Assembly (NCBI GenBank): GCA_023512835.1
Contig: CM042084.1
Span: 56,660,793-56,724,792, forward strand
Reading direction: 5' to 3'
DNA: 64,000 bases
Source of the DNA: Taxillus chinensis
Lineage: Eukaryota; Streptophyta; Magnoliopsida; Santalales; Loranthaceae
Position 1 is the stretch's first letter; each line of letters opens with the position of its first letter. Positions 23,853 through 35,457 of the stretch are shown piece after piece. The notes beneath the pieces are model-generated. The model did no database searches. It saw only the letters and a list, made by a program, of their open reading frames with translations, and was not told the DNA's origin. The position numbers and the translations under genes were made by a program.

Positions 23853-25576
23853 TGTCATCACTGGTTTTCGTCTGGGCCCGTTTGGGGTGAGCTCAAACTA
23901 AACCAATGATGAGAAATTTAGAGTCACCACCAACTGTTTTTGGGGTACAGTTGGATACCCTCTACTTTGAGTAGTTTAAATGTGTGGTTTGCATTATCAG
24001 AGGAGGGTTCGGGAGTTGGTTACGTGTAGGGAAGGATTAACACCCCTACAGCGCCCTTTTGGTATCTAATTTAGGAGGAGGAGGTTTTCTATTTATTTGT
24101 ATTGTCGTGATTCGGTTGGGGCACTATTGTTTTCCTATAAGTCTATGCTAAGTTATTCGTCAAAGTTATGGTTAAAATTGGTTTACTTTAAATCTCTAAA
24201 GGGGATCCTAAAAATCTTGTTTTTGTTTTTTTTATCTGAGGTGGAAAATGAAATCCTACGGTTTTGTTTTTGTTTTGTTTTGTTTTTTTTGTTTGGAAGA
24301 CATTTTGGAAAACATTTTATTAAAACATTTTCAAAACATGTTATTGAAGAGATTTTGAAAACATTTTATTGCAAAACGTTTTGGTTGGTTTTTTTTTTTT
24401 TTGGTTTTTGGTTTTTTTTGTTTGTTTGTTTGTTTTTTTTTTTGTTTTTTAGGAGACATTTTTGAAAACATTTTAAAAATTATTTATTGAGAACGTTTTG
24501 GAAAACATTTTGTTTTTTTGTTTGTTCCTCTTAAGGATTGACCATATCAAAATACATGCATATCAAAATAAAACGTGAGTTGTGTGATTGTGATATACAA
24601 AAATAACATAAAAAAAACAAAACCATCCCCTCTCTTTTTTCTTTTTCTTTTCATCTCTTTTTTTTTTGCCTTCTTCTTTTCGTTTTCTTTTTTTTTTTTT
24701 TTTGTATTTTCACTATACTTTACATATTACAACGTACGTAGAAGAATACAAGGAAAATGCAACGAAACATACTAAGAATTACATCAAATATAGAGAAGCT
24801 AAAGAAATTAAAACACTAAAATTACATCAAATATAAATACAAATAAGCTAAAAATACAGCAGCAAATGTAAATTACACTGACTTTGCTTGAATGCGTTTC
24901 AACTCGGGACTCCCTGAACTTACGTTTAAAATATTCTGCCTGTGCTAAAAACCGCCTGTGGGAACGCCAAATCACCAAATTGCAAAATTCCAGCAGCGCC
25001 AATTATGAAGATCAGTTGTGATTCATCTTGGAGACTGCAATAAGACGTTGGAATTGAGGGAAATTGATGGAAAAGGATTTAAATCGTGATAGAGAGAAGG
25101 GGGATGAACTGTGAGAGAAATTTTATTTTGGGTGAGAGACCCGTATAAGAGAGGACTTTATGTTTTTGTTTTTGGAAAAGGAACTCGCAGGGAAAGAGAG
25201 AGAATATGGAAAGGAAAGAGCTGGGCGAAGCAAAGGGGCTGGGAAAGGAAAGAACTTGGGCGTAATCTGGATGTGTAGACTCTGGACCTCTGTTCTTTGG
25301 TGTCAGGACCTCTTTCAATACCTTTGGAACTGCTACATAATTGCAGCATTTACGGATGCTAGCCCACTTTTTATTAACTAGATGCCATTTATGTTGGGTG
25401 GACCGTCAACCTTGCTTGTCCTTTTGCCATTCAATGTGCACATGTGATGACGATCGTTGACGAGTATTCGCTTGACTAATCCCGTGAAGCTACAGTGAGC
25501 ATGCCCGTGAACAAGCTAATCAACGAAAGTCAATGATTGGTAGGGTCAAAGGCTCAGATCTGGATCAATGAAAGGC

Positions 25577-25812
25577 AATTCCGGATGATTGGAGCTTACT
25601 CCGTATCAGTGGAGGCATTAGTCTGTATCATTGAAGGCTCGGATCCTTATTCCGCATCAGTGGGAGCTCTTAGTCCGGATCAGTGTTGGCTTGGATCCTT
25701 ATTCCGCATCAGTGGGAGCTCTTAGTCTGGATCAGTGTTGGCTCGGATTTGACCTTTGACTTTGATGTTCCGGATTTGACCACGATGATCCGGATTTGAC
25801 TTTGATGATCTT
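25577..25812 (-). repeat. TCCGGATTTGACC / TATTCCGCATCAGTG array in LTR F
   Basis: The units include GGATCCTTATTCCGCATCAG, TCTTAGTCCGGATCAGTG and GATGATCCGGATTTGAC. In element sense it lies about 470-710 bases into the LTR. Confidence 0.8.
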
Positions 25813-26199
25813 TTTTTTTAACTTTTAATTACCTTTTTACCCCCACCAAAAAATGCCAAAACAGACGAACTTTGGGAGATTGTTTGAGAAGCTCCGTATT
25901 CCCCTGAATAGTCATTTTGGAGAATCTCGCATGGTCACATTTTTGGGCCCATTGACCAGGGGCATTGACCGTCTTTTTGTAAGTTTGACTTTTTCTAACG
26001 AAAATTGTTTTGGCTATAACTTCTTCATTTTAAGTCCGATTTGAGCTCGGTCAAGTGCATTGGTCTCCAATTTTCATCTTCCATCACCTGGTCTTTGTCT
26101 TGGGCCATTTCAAGGACTTGTAGCAGAAGTCATTAATTTTGGACTCCCCCATTCGTGTCAATTGCATCCATTCCTTGGAAGCATGGGATCATTGTGGAC

Positions 26200-27569
26200 T
26201 GATGGTCCCTTGGAGCCTAGAGGGGGGTGAATAGGCTCTTATCGAAACTCTTTTCTTTCTCTTAAGACACAAACACTTATCTAGTTAAGTGATAAAATCA
26301 CTGCGAAAGATAACCAGATAGTGAAAGTATTTTGTTTTATTATCACAAGATAAATACAACAAAATAGAAGCAAGACTCTCTTACACTTTGTTTACAAATG
26401 AACTCACACACTAGCCAAATTCTATCTCCCAAAAACGCTTGTGCATACACAGGGTTAATCTTTGCTTACAAATGCACTCGCGCACACACTTACAAATATA
26501 TAAGTATGAATATTTATACAACCATTCCTAAGAGACAACCTTGGAACTTGTAGTTCCGGAATGCGTTCAACACTAACTATTCCTCGGTAATCTCTCTGCC
26601 TTGACTGCTGCGGATTGTGGAGCTCAGGATCTTGGGTTTGAAGAGTATAAGTGTCTTTGTGAGTTCCCAAATATAATTAAGGTTGTGTCCACATATCCGG
26701 GTGATCCATGTGTAAGATTCTTCAGGTTCTCAACGAGTTTGTCTTACATCGGGACACTGCGAGCTGATAACTTTAAATGCGGTTGAGTTGAAGCAGTATC
26801 TTCTTGATCCGGTGTAATTTTCCTTACTCCGTAGCTAATGAGGCTCGGAACCTTACTCCGTGTCAGTGATTGCTTACTCCGTATCTATTTAGTACTGGAA
26901 TCCTTAGTCCGTGTCAGCGCTTCCTTACTCCGCATGTAAGTTCCTTACTCCGTATGTAAGTTCCTTACTCCGGGCGAGTCTTAAAGGGTCGGATGACTTA
27001 TTCCGTATCAGTGCTTCCTTACTCCGCATGTAAGTTCCTTACTCCGCATGTAAGTTCCTTACTCCGTATGTAAATTCCTTACTCCGTATGTAAGTTCCTT
27101 ACTCCGGGCGAGTCTTAAAGGGTCGAAGTCCTTACTCCGTACTAGCGCTTCCTTACTCCGTATGAGTAAGTTGTCCAGATTCCTTATTCCGCATCTAGTT
27201 TGTTTACTCCGTGCTAATAAAGGCTCGGATCCTTATTCCGCATCAATACTTCCTTACTCCGCATTAGTTTGACTAGGTCCGTTTGAGGTACTTAAGAACA
27301 TATTCCGCAATCCGTAGCTTTTAAGTTCTTAGTCCGCACGAATGTTCCTTATTCCGTATGTATTGATGACTTGGTTATTTACCAAGTGTTTGACGACACT
27401 CACTCTTGTCCGGATCAGGATTATGTATCCTGTCCTTAGCTTTGCTCTCACGAGTGCATCTCCGGATTAATAACACATCTTCTGCAACAATCAAATAAAC
27501 ACAAAAGATCTCAGATCAAATTACATAAGGCTTTATCAGCATTATCCAAATTCTGGGTTTGATCCAACA
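26200..27569 (-). mobile_element. 3' LTR of element C
   Basis: On the plus strand it runs TGATGGTCCC to TCCAACA. A minus-strand TATA-like TATAAATA lies at about 26508-26518. The ACTCCG array at 26818-27370 is upstream of it in element sense (U3). Confidence 0.92.
26818..27370 (-). repeat. TTCCTTACTCCGTATGTAAG array in U3 of LTR C (3' copy)
   Basis: The 20-bp unit TTCCTTACTCCGTATGTAAG is repeated in short runs, mixed with related units TACTCCGTATCAGTGCTTCC, GGCTCGGATCCTTATTCCGC and AGTCTTAAAGGGTCGGA. The same region of the 5' LTR (33316-33835) has fewer units. Confidence 0.88.
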
Positions 27570-27580
27570 ATCTCCCCCAT
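27570..27580 (-). other. Polypurine tract of element C
   Basis: The minus strand reads ATGGGGGAGAT directly before TGTTGGATC, a typical copia PPT-LTR junction. Confidence 0.85.
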
Positions 27581-27764
27581 ATATGGATATGCCCAAACCC
27601 TTTGTAATCTGATCTGGTAAGCAGTGCAAAAAGATAACATACAGAATATACATCACAACCAATTTCATTTAACAGCAACTAAGTACAATTCAGCCTTAAT
27701 ACAAGATTTTCACTAAGGTACATAAGGCTTACTATACTTGAAGATCATAGTTGCTGCTTTTTCT

Positions 27765-30700
27765 CTAAGCTCCATTGTCTGCTTCATCGTATAAGTAGTG
27801 TGTTGGCTCCACGATTTGTCCACGATCAAAAATGACTTGATGAAGTAAACAGACAAAGGCTCCACAGCCTATCTCCATCCAGTTGTTGTGGCACTTGCTT
27901 CTTGCCCCGGAATGTCGCCTTCGACTTCTCGGTTGGACCCAAGGGTGTGATACCCAACTCTTCATATAAACCGGCTTTCTTCACGGCTTGATCGGCTGAG
28001 ACACAGTGGTTCCCATTGATTCTTTCTTATAAAGTGCTCCACTATCTCGATGAGAGTCAATGAGAATCATTTGCTTGGACCGAATCATGAAGATGACCAT
28101 CATGAAGTGTGGCGTCATGATCCGGTACGGAATGAGGATAGTTGAGAGAGTTTTCCATGGCTTGCTATCCTTAGCGGTTCCGTCGATGAAGGATCGAATT
28201 AGATCCACACTTGGGAAGATAGCCTTCATTCCAACACGGCGAACTTTAAATAGGTGCCCGTCCGTGTATAAAGATGGAAATAGCCTCATCTCCATTTTAG
28301 CGACCCTCGAGAAGTTATCAATGTCTTCTGTAGTAAAGAGTCCTTTCTCCAAACAAAGAGTCTGAATGTCGTCCGGGGAGAAAGGGTACATTTCAGAAAG
28401 ACATCTTCTCTCAGCAGAAGACGCTGCATATGACTTCATTGCTTTACGAACACTTCCATCCGCATCAAAAGGGTCAAACGCCGCATATGATGGGAGGAAG
28501 GTGTCGGCTGTGGATGAGGAGGATGGAGGAGGAGCTGGAGCTGCAGTAGAGGAGCTTGGTTGAGAGAAGCGACTTCGTTTGGGAATTCTAACTCCCTGAA
28601 GCACTAAAGTGGCAGGCCGCTTCTCAGTCCGAGTAGATGGTTGTGGTGCAGAAGGAGCAGACGGATCAGATGACACTTTCTCCCCCGGTTTGGCAGATCG
28701 CCGGGAAGCAACGGGAGGACGAGCCATCGTGTGCGCCAGGTCTGCGAAGGAGGTAGACAATGAATGGACGGACGAGGCGACGAGATCCATTTTCTGCTCC
28801 ATTGAAGTGGAGGAGTCAGTGAGAGCGGAGAGGAGTTGGGCGCCGAGGGCATCAACCTTGGCAGTGATGGCGGAAATTTGGGCGCTTTGAGCTTGGGCGT
28901 GTCGGTCCAGCTGGGCGGAAAGCACAGCGTCGGAGTGGACCGTGCCAAAAGAGGCACGCCCAAGGACCAACTCCTGGAGCTTTGGAGGACTCCCCCGCAT
29001 GAACAGGAGCAGGAGTGCGTTGGGCAGAGGAGTCCGCAGGAGTATCAGCAGCAGCAGCAAGAGCATCCGGAGCATCAGAGGCATCCGGAGCATCGGAGGC
29101 ATCCAGAGCAATGGACCCGCTTTGACCAGATAAGTCAACCACGGGAATCGCGGCAGCAGGAGAAGAGGGGCCAGCCTTAGTAAGAGAAAGACCCCTGGCG
29201 GAATATGCTGGGCTGGAGGGAGTAGTGAACGCCACATCTGGAATGGAGGCCGGCGTAAGAAAGCCGTGATCCAAGTTCCAGATGATCATTGTCTCCGGGG
29301 ATTGGGTATGGCGTGTGTAAAACACCCGGAGATCGTTGTCAGGAATGGAGGCAGTGTGGTCAAGGCTAAAATGGAGCCATAGGTCCGTTAAGGTGTCGGC
29401 GGAGAGATGGTCAAGGTAAACTCGGGGTTGAGGTAGGGGAGGCAAAGGAGCTTCCGGAGAAGAGGCCGGGACATCAGCAGTGGCGGCCGCAACAAGGCGG
29501 TATCAACCGCGGCAGCAACAGCAGAGGAGGAGGGTGTGGAGACATCCGTAGCAGAGGGGGCTGAGGAAACAGCTTTAGGAGCACTGCACTGAGATGGCCC
29601 CACAACCTCGGATGGGTCGGCACGAACACTGTGCTGGGAGGCCCGAGAATGAGAGGGTGCTGCAACGGACCGAATCCGGGAGGATCGGGGTGCAGAACTG
29701 ACGTCAGGGGCTTGGCTGTCGGAGGAGTCACCAACAGAACTGTCTTGTTGTTCCGAGGCAGGGAGTATGCGGAGAGCTGCAGATGGTCGGCGGGCTGTCA
29801 TGTTCCCATCCGGCGTAAGATAACGAAGGTAATAAGCCGTAGGAAATGGAACAGCATCATATCGGGCGAAATGGTTCGGATTAAGATGCCGGAAGACAAT
29901 GCTGAGGATATGCCCGAAGGAATGGTTCTTGGGACCATTCTGCAGCAACCGAAACAAGAACATCCCCCAATCCATCGGAAGACCTTCAAAAACGCCGTAC
30001 ATGGCCAGGAGAAGGTCGTACGGAACGGAGTCGAGGGCGGATGTGCGAGCCAGGAAGCATCGACTCAAGATGGTCGCCATACATCGATAGCGACCTTGGA
30101 AGGATTTCACCTTGTATTCCTTGCCTTTTTGTGTGTAACCCATAGAAGCCGCCATGGGATCGGCATCTGGGCGCTGTGGTTCACCAAGAGGTAGGTGGAG
30201 AGCAGCGCAGAGAACGGCCGGAGTGATGATGATGGATTCACCGCGGACATAAGAGGTTATGGAATCGGTGGTGCAGCGAATCCGTTGGTAATACTCAATG
30301 ATGTCGTCGATAAGAAGATCGACGGGATTGGAGATCAGGTTGAGTATATGCGAGGCTTCAAGGAGAGGGCGAAGCTGGAAAAACCAATCCGGAGGATTAG
30401 AGACAGCATTCCAATCAACCAGGATGGCCAGGATTAACGCCGGAAAGAGATATTCTGGGTGCCATTGCAGATGAAATTTGAAGGACAAGAGGAAAGGTGA
30501 GGTCTTGGCGATGGAAGGAGCAACGAGAGGTTTAGGGATTTGAAATGAGCAATACTCGTGCTGCACAGGAATGATCAGAACATATAAGACCGAGTCCGCT
30601 AATGTCAGCGGGTCTAGGAATTGGCGAGTGAAATAGGGACCGCTTGACGCTGATGTCATGAGTCCCGGATATCGATGCGCCTCCGAATGAAACGATGTCG

Positions 30701-30776
30701 TGGAGACCGCATGACTAAGTAAGTGTAACAGCTGGTTGCCATCCAAAGAAGTGTGTGTGCATCCCGAGATTTGCAT
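27765..30776 (-). pseudogene. Env-like reading frame of element C (broken)
   Basis: Three overlapping frames follow each other: 30776-29388, 29445-28852 and 29237-27981, with a possible tail to 27765. The N-terminal part (MQISGCTHTSLDG start; LHLPLGEPQRPDADP, YDLLLAMYGVFEGLPMDWG) resembles the plant 'putative transposon protein' type region found after pol in SIRE-type elements. It is followed by a Ser/Ala/Pro-rich stretch, a short coiled-coil candidate (AQLDRHAQAQSAQISAITAK), a basic patch (RIPKRSRFS) and an unrecognised C-terminal region (PFSPDDIQTLCLEKGLFT). Frameshifts lie near 29430-29500 and 28960. I see no reliable signal peptide or membrane segment in the likely reading. The function of such proteins is unknown. 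Confidence 0.6.
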
Positions 30777-32134
30777 TTAATGAATCATCATGATTCCTCC
30801 TCAAAAGCACGCGACATATAGGAAGACTTGGATTGTCGCAATTAAAGCGTGTCGGAGTCCGGAGGAATGAACCGACAATCATCCGTAGTAAATAATAGTC
30901 GAGGAAGAGTATCCGGATGAAAAGTAGACCACGTCCGTAGTAGACGAGTTCGGTGAGAGAGTAAAGTAGATTCCTTTGCGGTCAATAAGTCGAAGAGAAG
31001 AGAAGTACCACAACACTTCAAATCCAAGACTATGGACTAGATTTATCGATACGGTTGCAAAGAGAATCTGAACTCGTAGCTAAAGAAAAAATGAACCGAA
31101 AATACAAAAGCTTAACAGGCAAGGATTAGTACGGATTAGGGAAAATAATCGGTGAAAAACGACATAATCCGAACTAATGAGAAGCGGAACTTATGCATTC
31201 CAGGAGATGTAAGAGACATACATACGTGAGAATGAGCAATATTCTCGAATCGGGGCATATGTCAGATAACCATACACAAGTTCATATAGGTCAACATAGC
31301 GAAACCGTCTTGCTGAACAACGTAGCTAAGATTAATTAAAGATCATATGATTTGGCCAATTTAGGATTCATGAGTGAAAAATGTGCAATCGAACACATGT
31401 CAAAAGTAAGCAGGTGATTAGCCGATTAAAATGCATGGTTGAAGAAAGAAAATACATCCAAGCATGCCACTTTTCTGACCCTAAACAGCATGTCCAGTCA
31501 GATCCGGAAGTAAAAGTTTAGATGAGGGAGTATCCTGAGACATATTAGGGGTTCATTATTGCTCCCCCGTAGATCATTTAATCCTCTCAATGAAGAGCTC
31601 CCCCTCAAATAGACAGCCAGGAAAGAGGTCATGAGACATATACGGGGGGTATTATTGAATAATATATAAAGCATTTTCTCCCCCGTAGATTTTGCAATCC
31701 TCTCGGTTGACATTTTCGGTTTGTAGAATTCAAGCACTGTCTATCTTTTTTAGGAAACTATACTTGGAGTGACGATTGCGATTGAGTGTTCATCCACCAG
31801 GCATTCCGAGCTAACCTATTTCATTTCTTCAACTATACATGTTAATAGAGTAATCTAAATGAATATGCTATTGTCATGTGGTGTTTAGTGGAAATTAAGA
31901 TCATGAAACCAGAAGGAGGTAAATCATATAAACTTTAATCATGTTAGCTTAAACGACTTCAGTCGGGAAATGCAAGCATCCTCCCATAATAAAGTTGATA
32001 TTAATATCAGAAGCATGAAGCCGTTAATCAGTAAGTATGATTAGCATTAAAATCAGTATGTATCTTCCACTTTCAATAAAAGCACAATGCATGTTCTGAT
32101 AGTAAGTATCTTGTTGGACAAATTAAAGGTGAAA
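30777..32134 (-). other. Spacer between RNase H and env-like frame, with three PPT-like tracts
   Basis: I see no recognisable protein. On the minus strand, GGGGGAG purine tracts occur three times at about 31562-31572, 31598-31606 and 31678-31688, two of them inside the same CTACGGGGGAG context. They resemble the true PPT at 27570-27580. Confidence 0.55.
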
Positions 32135-32786
32135 CTATGCGAAAAAGTCGAGCATACCTAAACGGAAGAGTAGCTCAGAGAATCTTGCATCAGGTAAGGG
32201 CTTTGTAAAAATGTCGTCCAGTTGATCTTCAGTAGCAACGTGTTCCAGTGAGATGTGACTTTTAAGAACATGATCACGTATGAAGTGATACCGGACTTCA
32301 ATATGCTTCGTCTTAGGATGCATGACAGGATTGTTGCTGATAGCAATAGCGCTAGTGTTGTCGCAGTAGAGTGGAATAGATGACATGTTGAAACCGTAGT
32401 TAGTAAGTTAACTTTGCATCCAGAGTAGCTGTGCGCAGCAACTCCCAACAGCTATATATTCCGCTTCAAAGATGAGAGGTTGATACGGAATTTCGCTCTT
32501 ACCGAACCACGAAATTAATCTATTTCCAAGAAACCGACATGTACCACTTGTGCTCTTCCTGTCGATGCGACATCTAGCGAAGTTGGCATCGAGTATCCGG
32601 ATAAGGTGAAGTTGGACTCCTTAGGGTACCGAGTCCCAAATTCATCGTTCCCTTGAGATACCTTAATATCCGTTTAACATGAAGCATATGTGACTCCTTG
32701 GGATTCGCCTGGTATCGTGCACGGATGCAAGTTGAAAACATAATGTCGGGTGACTTGTCAGAAGATACAAGCAAGGATTCGATCAT
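32135..32786 (-). pseudogene. Element C RT end and copia-type RNase H
   Basis: The frame 32786-32574 carries the RT/RNase H connection (HMLHVKRILRYLKGT), the usual copia segment. The frame 32386-32135 carries the RNase H C-terminus with LYCDNTSAIAISNNPVMH, TKHIEVRYHFIRDHV and DIFTKPLPDARF. The section between is out of frame, so the domain is broken by at least two shifts, one of them at about 32785. Confidence 0.88.
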
Positions 32787-33082
32787 CCCTCCGTAGTCGA
32801 GTCACATTCTACCGATATGCCGTCAACATCCGGATCTAACTTGGCACTGACAGGCATGGGAGTTTTGACGGGAGATGAACCTTCCATACCAAACTTCTTA
32901 ATAAGATCGCGAGTGTACTTAGCTTGATTAATGAAGATTCCTTCCTTTAATTGTTTAACTTCTATTCCAAGGAAGTAGGACAGTTCTCCCATCATGCTCA
33001 TCTCAAACTTGCCTGTCATCAACTTAGCAAACTCTTCACAAAGCTTCGGATTCGTTGATCCGAAAATGATATCATCCACGTA
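32783..33082 (-). pseudogene. Element C reverse transcriptase, C-terminal fragment
   Basis: The fragment starts exactly at the active site YVDDIIFGST and continues with MTGKFEMSMMGELSYFLG, INQAKYTRDLIKKF and TPMPVSAKL. Everything N-terminal is missing. The open frame extends rightwards into LTR sequence up to 33175, so about 30 residues of LTR-derived peptide are joined to the YVDD segment. Confidence 0.92.
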
Positions 33083-34035
33083 TATTCCTCGGTAATCTCT
33101 CTGCCTTGACTGCTGCGGATTGTGGAGCTCAAGATCTTGGGTTTGAAGAGTATAAGTGTCTTTGTGAGTTCCCAAATATAATTAAGGTTGTGTCCACATA
33201 TTCGGGTGATCCACGTGTAAGATTCTTCAGGTTCTCAATGAGTTTGTCTTACATCGGGACACTGCGAGCTGATAACTTTAAATACGGTTGAGTTGAAGCA
33301 GTATCTTCTTGATCCGGTGTAATTTTCCTTACTCTGTAGCTAATGAGGCTCGGAACCTTACTCCGTGTCAGTGATTGCTTACTCCATATCTATTTAGTAC
33401 TGGAATCCTTAGTCCGTGTCAGCGCTTCCTTACTCCGCATGTAAGTTCCTTACTCCGTATGTAAGTTCCTTACTCCGGGCGAGTCTTAAAGGGTCGGATG
33501 ACTTATTCCGTATCAGTGCTTTCTTACTCCGCATGTAAGTTCCTTACTCCGTATGTAAGTTCCTTACTCCTGGGCGAGTCTTAAAGGGTCGAAGTCCTTA
33601 CTCCGTACTAGTGCTTCCTTACTCCGTATGAGTAAGTTGTCCGGATTCCTTATTCCGCATCTAGTTTGTTTACTCCGTGCTAATAAAGGCTCGGATCCTT
33701 ATTCCGCATCAATACTTCCTTACTCCGCATTAGTTTGACTAGGTCCGTTTGAGGTACTTAAGAACATATTCCGCAATCCATAGCTTTTAAGTTCTTAGTC
33801 CGCACGAATGTTCCTTATTCCGTATGTATTGATGACTTGGTTATTTACCAAGTGTTTGACGACACTCACTCTTGTCCGGATCAGGATTATGTATCCTGTC
33901 CTTAGCTTTGCTCTCACGAGTGCATCTCCGGATTAATAACACATCTTCTGCAACAATCAAATAAACACAAAAGATCTCATATCAAATTACATAAGGCTTT
34001 ATCAGCATTATCCAAGTTCTGGGTTTGATCCAACA
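33083..34035 (-). mobile_element. 5' LTR of element C, truncated
   Basis: It matches 26578-27569. The part equivalent to 26200-26577 (R/U5 side), the PBS and the start of the internal region are deleted. The shared bases at the joint are TATTCC, which suggests end-joining at short homology. Its array is at 33316-33835. Confidence 0.9.
33316..33835 (-). repeat. ACTCCG array in U3 of LTR C (5' copy)
   Basis: It has the same units as 26818-27370, with some of the 20-bp units missing, for example near 33540. Confidence 0.85.
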
Positions 34036-34129
34036 TGGACCTATTCAACAAGGTATATGGCATGGGCAGAAAGGTATATCAAACGAGGTTAGTATGTCCA
34101 ACCCAGACAAAATGGGGTCCAACAGTGAG

Positions 34130-35264
34130 TTGTGAAATGAACCGAAGCGATGTAGTTGAGTCTTCCTAGGAATCCTCTAACTTCCTTGATAGTTTTTGGC
34201 ACAGGCATATCTTGGATGGCCTGGACTTTATCGGGATCAATCTCAATTCCCCGTTGACTGATGATGAATCCCAATAACTTGCCTGAAGTAGCCCCACAGG
34301 TACATTTGGCTGGATTTAACTTCAATTGGTATTTTCATAGTCTGTCGAAGAGCTTACGCAACACTTCCACATGGTCCTTGTCTCCTTTCGACTTGGCGAT
34401 CATATCATTGACATAGACCTCTACTTCTTTGTACATCATGTCATGGAATAGTGATACCATGGCTCTTTGATAAGTTGCCCCGGCATTTTTGAGTCCGAAA
34501 GGCATGACATTGTAGCAAAAGGTGCACCATATAGTGATGAATGTAGTCTTTTCCTTGTGTTCAGGATCCATCCGAATTTGGTTATAGCCAGAGAACCCAT
34601 CCATGAAGGAAAACATAGTATGTCTTGCAGTGTTGTCTACCAAAGTGTCAATGTGAGTTAGTGGGAAGTTATCTTTAGGACTAGCCCTATTGAGGTCGCG
34701 ATAGTCTACACACATACGGACTTTCCCCCCTTTCTTTGGAACTGGTACGATATTGGCCACCCATTCTGGATAGTAGGCCACACTAAGGAACCCAGCATCC
34801 CATTGCTTTTTGACTTCTTCCTTGATCTTTAGTATCATCTCCAGTCTCATCCTCCTTAGCTTTTCTTTGGACAAGCTTACACTCAGGTCTCAAGGGCAAC
34901 TGGTGTTGTACTATATCTATATCCAATCCCGGCATATCTTTGTAGGACCAGGCAAACACATCAATGTAGGACTTGAGAAGATCAAGTAGCTGATCTTTGA
35001 CATTATTGGGGATTAAAGACCCCAATCTCAATTCTTTTGGCTCAACGCCTGTTCCGAAGTTTACGACTGTGACTGGGTCTTCACTAGGGATAGTGGGCTG
35101 GTCTTCTTTTTCTAGCAGGAGCTTAATGTCTTATGGTAGCTCGGGATCTTCTACTGTTTTTGCCTTCCTCTATCTCAGACACTGGCTGTTCCCAATTTGG
35201 ATTATGGTCAAGTCTTAAGCAACTCGTTTCTTCTTTCCTTACCATATCTCTAAATTTATCATAC
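34130..35264 (-). pseudogene. Element B reverse transcriptase
   Basis: In element sense it begins after the intron-like gap with a YDKFRDMVRKEE segment and continues through PSEDPVTVVNFGTG, MPGLDIDIVQHQL, MCVDYRDLNRASPKDNFPL, HTMFSFMDGFSGYNQI and NVMPFGLKNAGATYQRAM. The active site reads YVNDM (34401-34415), where a working enzyme has YVDD; the first Asp is replaced by Asn (codon at 34407-34409). A TGA at 34335-34337 interrupts the frame before KYQLKLNPAKC and GFLGRLNYIA, and frameshifts lie near 34870 and 35150. RT of Tat type, inactive here on two counts. Confidence 0.92.
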
Positions 35265-35457
35265 CTGTTTGAAAAAGTTTGACTTACTCAACTATATATG
35301 ATAATGCACGTGCCATGAAATGCAAGGGGATGCTTTAAAAAAGTTTCATTTTATTCCAATTTTCAAAATAAAGATTACAGCAAATTCAGAATTTGAAATT
35401 GAAAAACAACAAAAAGAAAACATTAAAAATGCCCCAGCGGGTTCCTTGAACCATTTA
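35265..35457 (-). other. Candidate intron of element B between protease and RT
   Basis: The gag-protease frame ends about 35458 after LDNWKSLDLPIM. The RT frame appears only after a pyrimidine/T-rich stretch and the acceptor-like TTTTTCAAACAG at 35276-35265 (minus). The roughly 190 bases between are AT-rich and closed in all sense frames. Known Ogre elements splice out an intron at this place. The donor cannot be fixed from sequence alone. Confidence 0.5.

Larger units (their letters stand above)
26200..34035 (-). mobile_element. Element C: SIRE-like Ty1/copia element with env-like region, internally deleted
   Basis: The 3' LTR is 26200-27569 and the truncated 5' LTR 33083-34035. TSD TGGAC is at 26195-26199 and 34036-34040. 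Reading leftwards, the 5' LTR is joined directly to the last part of RT, followed by RNase H, a spacer, an env-like region, and the PPT. Gag, protease, integrase and most of RT are gone. A copia RT and RNase H followed by a long non-pol reading frame before the 3' LTR is the SIRE/Maximus arrangement. The two LTRs differ at few positions, so C is among the younger elements. Confidence 0.9.
23853..34124 (-). mobile_element. Solo LTR F (Ogre-like), interrupted by element C
   Basis: The LTR itself is 23853-26199 plus 34041-34124 (about 2.43 kb). On the minus strand it starts TGTTGGACCCC and ends AGTGATGACA. TSD GTGAG is at 23848-23852 and 34125-34129, and B's RT/RNase H reading frame resumes across it. 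No internal region of its own is present, so it is a solo LTR left by recombination between two LTRs. It is related to the F' and F'' LTRs at the window edges. Confidence 0.92.

Noticed and set aside
28960..29237. Leucine-rich hydrophobic stretch (LLLLPRF, LLLLLLILL) looking like a membrane segment or signal peptide of the env-like protein
   Set aside because: The overlapping frame at 28852-29445 gives an Ala/Ser/Asp-rich linker that continues the upstream protein, so the hydrophobic reading is out of frame.
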